DNA from: Sphingomonadales bacterium EhC05
GTDB lineage: Bacteria; Pseudomonadota; Alphaproteobacteria; Sphingomonadales; Sphingomonadaceae
Reading direction: 5' to 3'
Length of the DNA stretch: 64,000 bases
Assembly: GCA_001650955.1 (NCBI GenBank)
Contig: LXYP01000012.1
Span: 124,001 to 188,000, forward strand
Shown: positions 62,931 through 64,000 of the stretch, piece by piece
Position numbering within the stretch: position 1 is the stretch's first letter
How the letters are laid out: each line of letters starts with the position of its first letter
The notes under the pieces: model-generated
What the model was told of the DNA's origin: nothing
The model's input: only the letters and a program-made list of their open reading frames with translations
Databases searched by the model: none
Made by a program: the position numbers and the translations under genes

Positions 62931-63470
62931 TTGCCGCTGTCACAATATCTTGTCGCCCTGGGGTCCAACCAACGTCATCAGCGGCACGGAACACCTCGAC
63001 AGGTCATCCGAGCGGCAGCGACGCAGCTGGATGATCATGGCCAGAGCTTGCTGCGCCTGTCCAAAATCATCTCCGCGCGTCCCCTTGGGCCATCGCAGCG
63101 AAATTATGCCAATGCGACGGCAATCGTCGAAACCGCCCTCACCCCACCGGAATTGCTCCACTATCTCAAATCCGTCGAAGCGCAATTCGGACTGCGGCGG
63201 GGACAAAGATGGTCCAAGCGCGTACTCGATCTCGACATCATATTATGGAGCGAAGGCGCCCATATCAGCGGTTCGCCGTCGCTGATCATTCCGCATCCCG
63301 AATTTCGTGTTCGGCCTTTTGTCCTCGAACCGGCAATCGAGATCGCTGCCGCGTGGCACGACCCTGTGTCCAGCTTGTCTGTCGCGCAGATCAGCGCCCG
63401 TCTCCGGCGTTTCAACAATCCGCCACGAAAACTCCCAAAGCCGCTTGACCCCAAGCCGAAGCGCCACTAG
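62931..63470 (+). CDS. folK: HPPK (FolK), 2-amino-4-hydroxy-6-hydroxymethyldihydropteridine pyrophosphokinase
   Basis: FolK transfers pyrophosphate from ATP to the pterin in folate synthesis. The protein of about 179 residues has YLVALGSNQRHQRHGTPRQV at the start, YANATAIVETALTPPELL, then VLDLDIILW and IIPHPEFRVRPFVLEP, the family's signature sites. There is no ATG close to the start; TTG at 62931 with GAGGG upstream is my best guess, with CTG 62937 and TTG 62913 also possible. It is divergent from sodC and lies upstream of tRNA-Lys. Confidence 0.9.
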   Translation: MPLSQYLVALGSNQRHQRHGTPRQVIRAAATQLDDHGQSLLRLSKIISARPLGPSQRNYANATAIVETALTPPELLHYLKSVEAQFGLRRGQRWSKRVLDLDIILWSEGAHISGSPSLIIPHPEFRVRPFVLEPAIEIAAAWHDPVSSLSVAQISARLRRFNNPPRKLPKPLDPKPKRH

Positions 63471-63501
63471 GGAAGCGCTTCCTCAGAGCATGATGCTATG
63501 T

Positions 63502-63577
63502 GGGCCCTTAGCTCAGTCGGTAGAGCAACTGACTTTTAATCAGTAGGTCGCTGGTTCGAACCCAGCAGGGCTCACCA
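63502..63577 (+). tRNA. tRNA-Lys (anticodon TTT)
   Basis: The 76-base sequence folds as a cloverleaf: acceptor GGGCCCT pairs with AGGGCTC (one G-T pair), D-loop AGCTCAGTCGGTAGAGC, anticodon stem-loop CTGACTTTTAATCAG with anticodon TTT, and T-arm GCTGGTTCGAACCCAGC. The CCA is encoded. The gene lies just before an integrase-like gene, so its 3' end is probably the attachment site. Confidence 0.96.
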
Positions 63578-63694
63578 TTATTCTATTATTTATCAGTAGA
63601 TTAGTGCGTCGGTTTGACACCCGACTCTGTGTCAAATACAGTTACACATAGCTTACACATTTTTCACATAATTTTATGGTGATAGAGGTATGTT

Positions 63695-64000
63695 GTGACA
63701 AGCCACAAGATTCTTGGTGACAAAGTTAATATTTATCAGCGTGAGAACAGCGATAAGTGGCAGTGCGCCACTTACTTGAACGGCAAAAACCATCGCACAT
63801 CAACAAAAGAGAGTAGTTTGGCTCTCGCCAAGGATTTTGCAGAGGATTGGTATCTAGAGTTGCGCGGACAGCATAAGAGAGGCGAACTTCACAACGAGAA
63901 AACATTCAAATTTGCAGCGCAAAAATTTTTGGATGAGTACGCGATAATCCTAGCGGATCAGCGCAGCCCAAGATGGATCAAAGATCATGAGGGTAGAATT
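63695..64000 (+). CDS. Tyrosine recombinase/integrase N-terminus, truncated by window end
   Basis: The frame starts GTG at 63695 with GAGG seven bases upstream and runs open to the window end (102 codons). The protein begins MTSHKILGDKVNIYQRENS and continues DKWQCATYLNGKNHRTSTKE, matching the N-terminal arm-binding part of phage/ICE integrases, then FKFAAQKFLDEY, the core-binding domain pattern. The catalytic RHRY residues would lie beyond the window. AT-rich DNA and the tRNA upstream support a genomic island. Family call rests on the N-terminus only. Confidence 0.72.
   Translation, partial: MTSHKILGDKVNIYQRENSDKWQCATYLNGKNHRTSTKESSLALAKDFAEDWYLELRGQHKRGELHNEKTFKFAAQKFLDEYAIILADQRSPRWIKDHEGRI

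Overview
The window looks like a chromosomal segment of a sphingomonad (Alphaproteobacteria, Sphingomonadales; a Sphingorhabdus/Parasphingorhabdus-like organism is my best guess). The reasons are moderate GC content, a crtY-crtI-crtB carotenoid block, a TrcR/DUF1013 cell-cycle regulator, a DUF1192 protein, a UrcA-like secreted protein, MipA/OmpV, and the long KQCGH form of isocitrate lyase. This is inferred from protein families read by eye; no database search was run.

Layout. 1-5.3 kb: end of a DUF1295 reductase, a methyltransferase, the ribosomal oxygenase RoxA, a cold-shock protein, a lipoprotein / two-TM channel / DoxX run, a 50-residue membrane protein and a conserved DNA-binding-like protein. 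5.3-8.2 kb: hydrolase, NAD(P)-binding protein, and two tandem paralogous micro-genes of 39 and 40 codons. 8.2-15.9 kb: M28 and S41 peptidases, isocitrate lyase, a globin-like protein, DUF985, DUF3429 and GFA proteins. 15.9-20.4 kb: a tightly packed eight-gene minus-strand operon headed by a BKACE enzyme and an Asp/Glu racemase-like protein. 20.4-24.9 kb: REP-like palindromes, a low-GC islet with two unknown genes, an AhpD-like protein and an HDYG-type alpha/beta hydrolase. 25-27.5 kb: a TPP riboswitch with an intrinsic-terminator platform controls an unknown membrane protein, thiC and an unknown helical protein. 27.7-32.6 kb: secreted proteins, a CadC-type regulator with TPRs, MipA, DUF2141 and a sterol-desaturase-type hydroxylase.

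32.7-36.4 kb: crtY, crtI and crtB, divergent from the hydroxylase, convert GGPP to beta-carotene; the hydroxylase is a candidate ring-hydroxylating (CrtG-type) enzyme. 36.3-40.5 kb: IMPase-family phosphatase, PmbA/TldE, a membrane protein and an old-yellow-enzyme. 40.5-43.9 kb: a bacterial lipoxygenase with the full set of iron ligands, divergent from a diguanylate cyclase. 43.9-53.5 kb: FadD, an MFS transporter, GlcG-like protein, MBL hydrolase, TrcR, a glycosyltransferase/metallophosphoesterase pair, NUDIX and quinone oxidoreductase, and DUF1192. 53.8-56.1 kb: clpA. 56-63.5 kb: a tandem DUF1428 protein, a VOC / WYL-regulator / GST operon, BI-1 family protein, a second GST, LMW phosphatase, Cu/Zn SOD and FolK.

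The right edge (63.5-64 kb) holds tRNA-Lys(TTT) followed directly by the start of a tyrosine-recombinase-like gene in AT-rich DNA, so an integrated element probably begins here and runs out of the window.

The strongest candidates for something undescribed are the riboswitch-controlled membrane protein next to thiC, the lipoxygenase, the paired micro-proteins, and the eight-gene BKACE operon.
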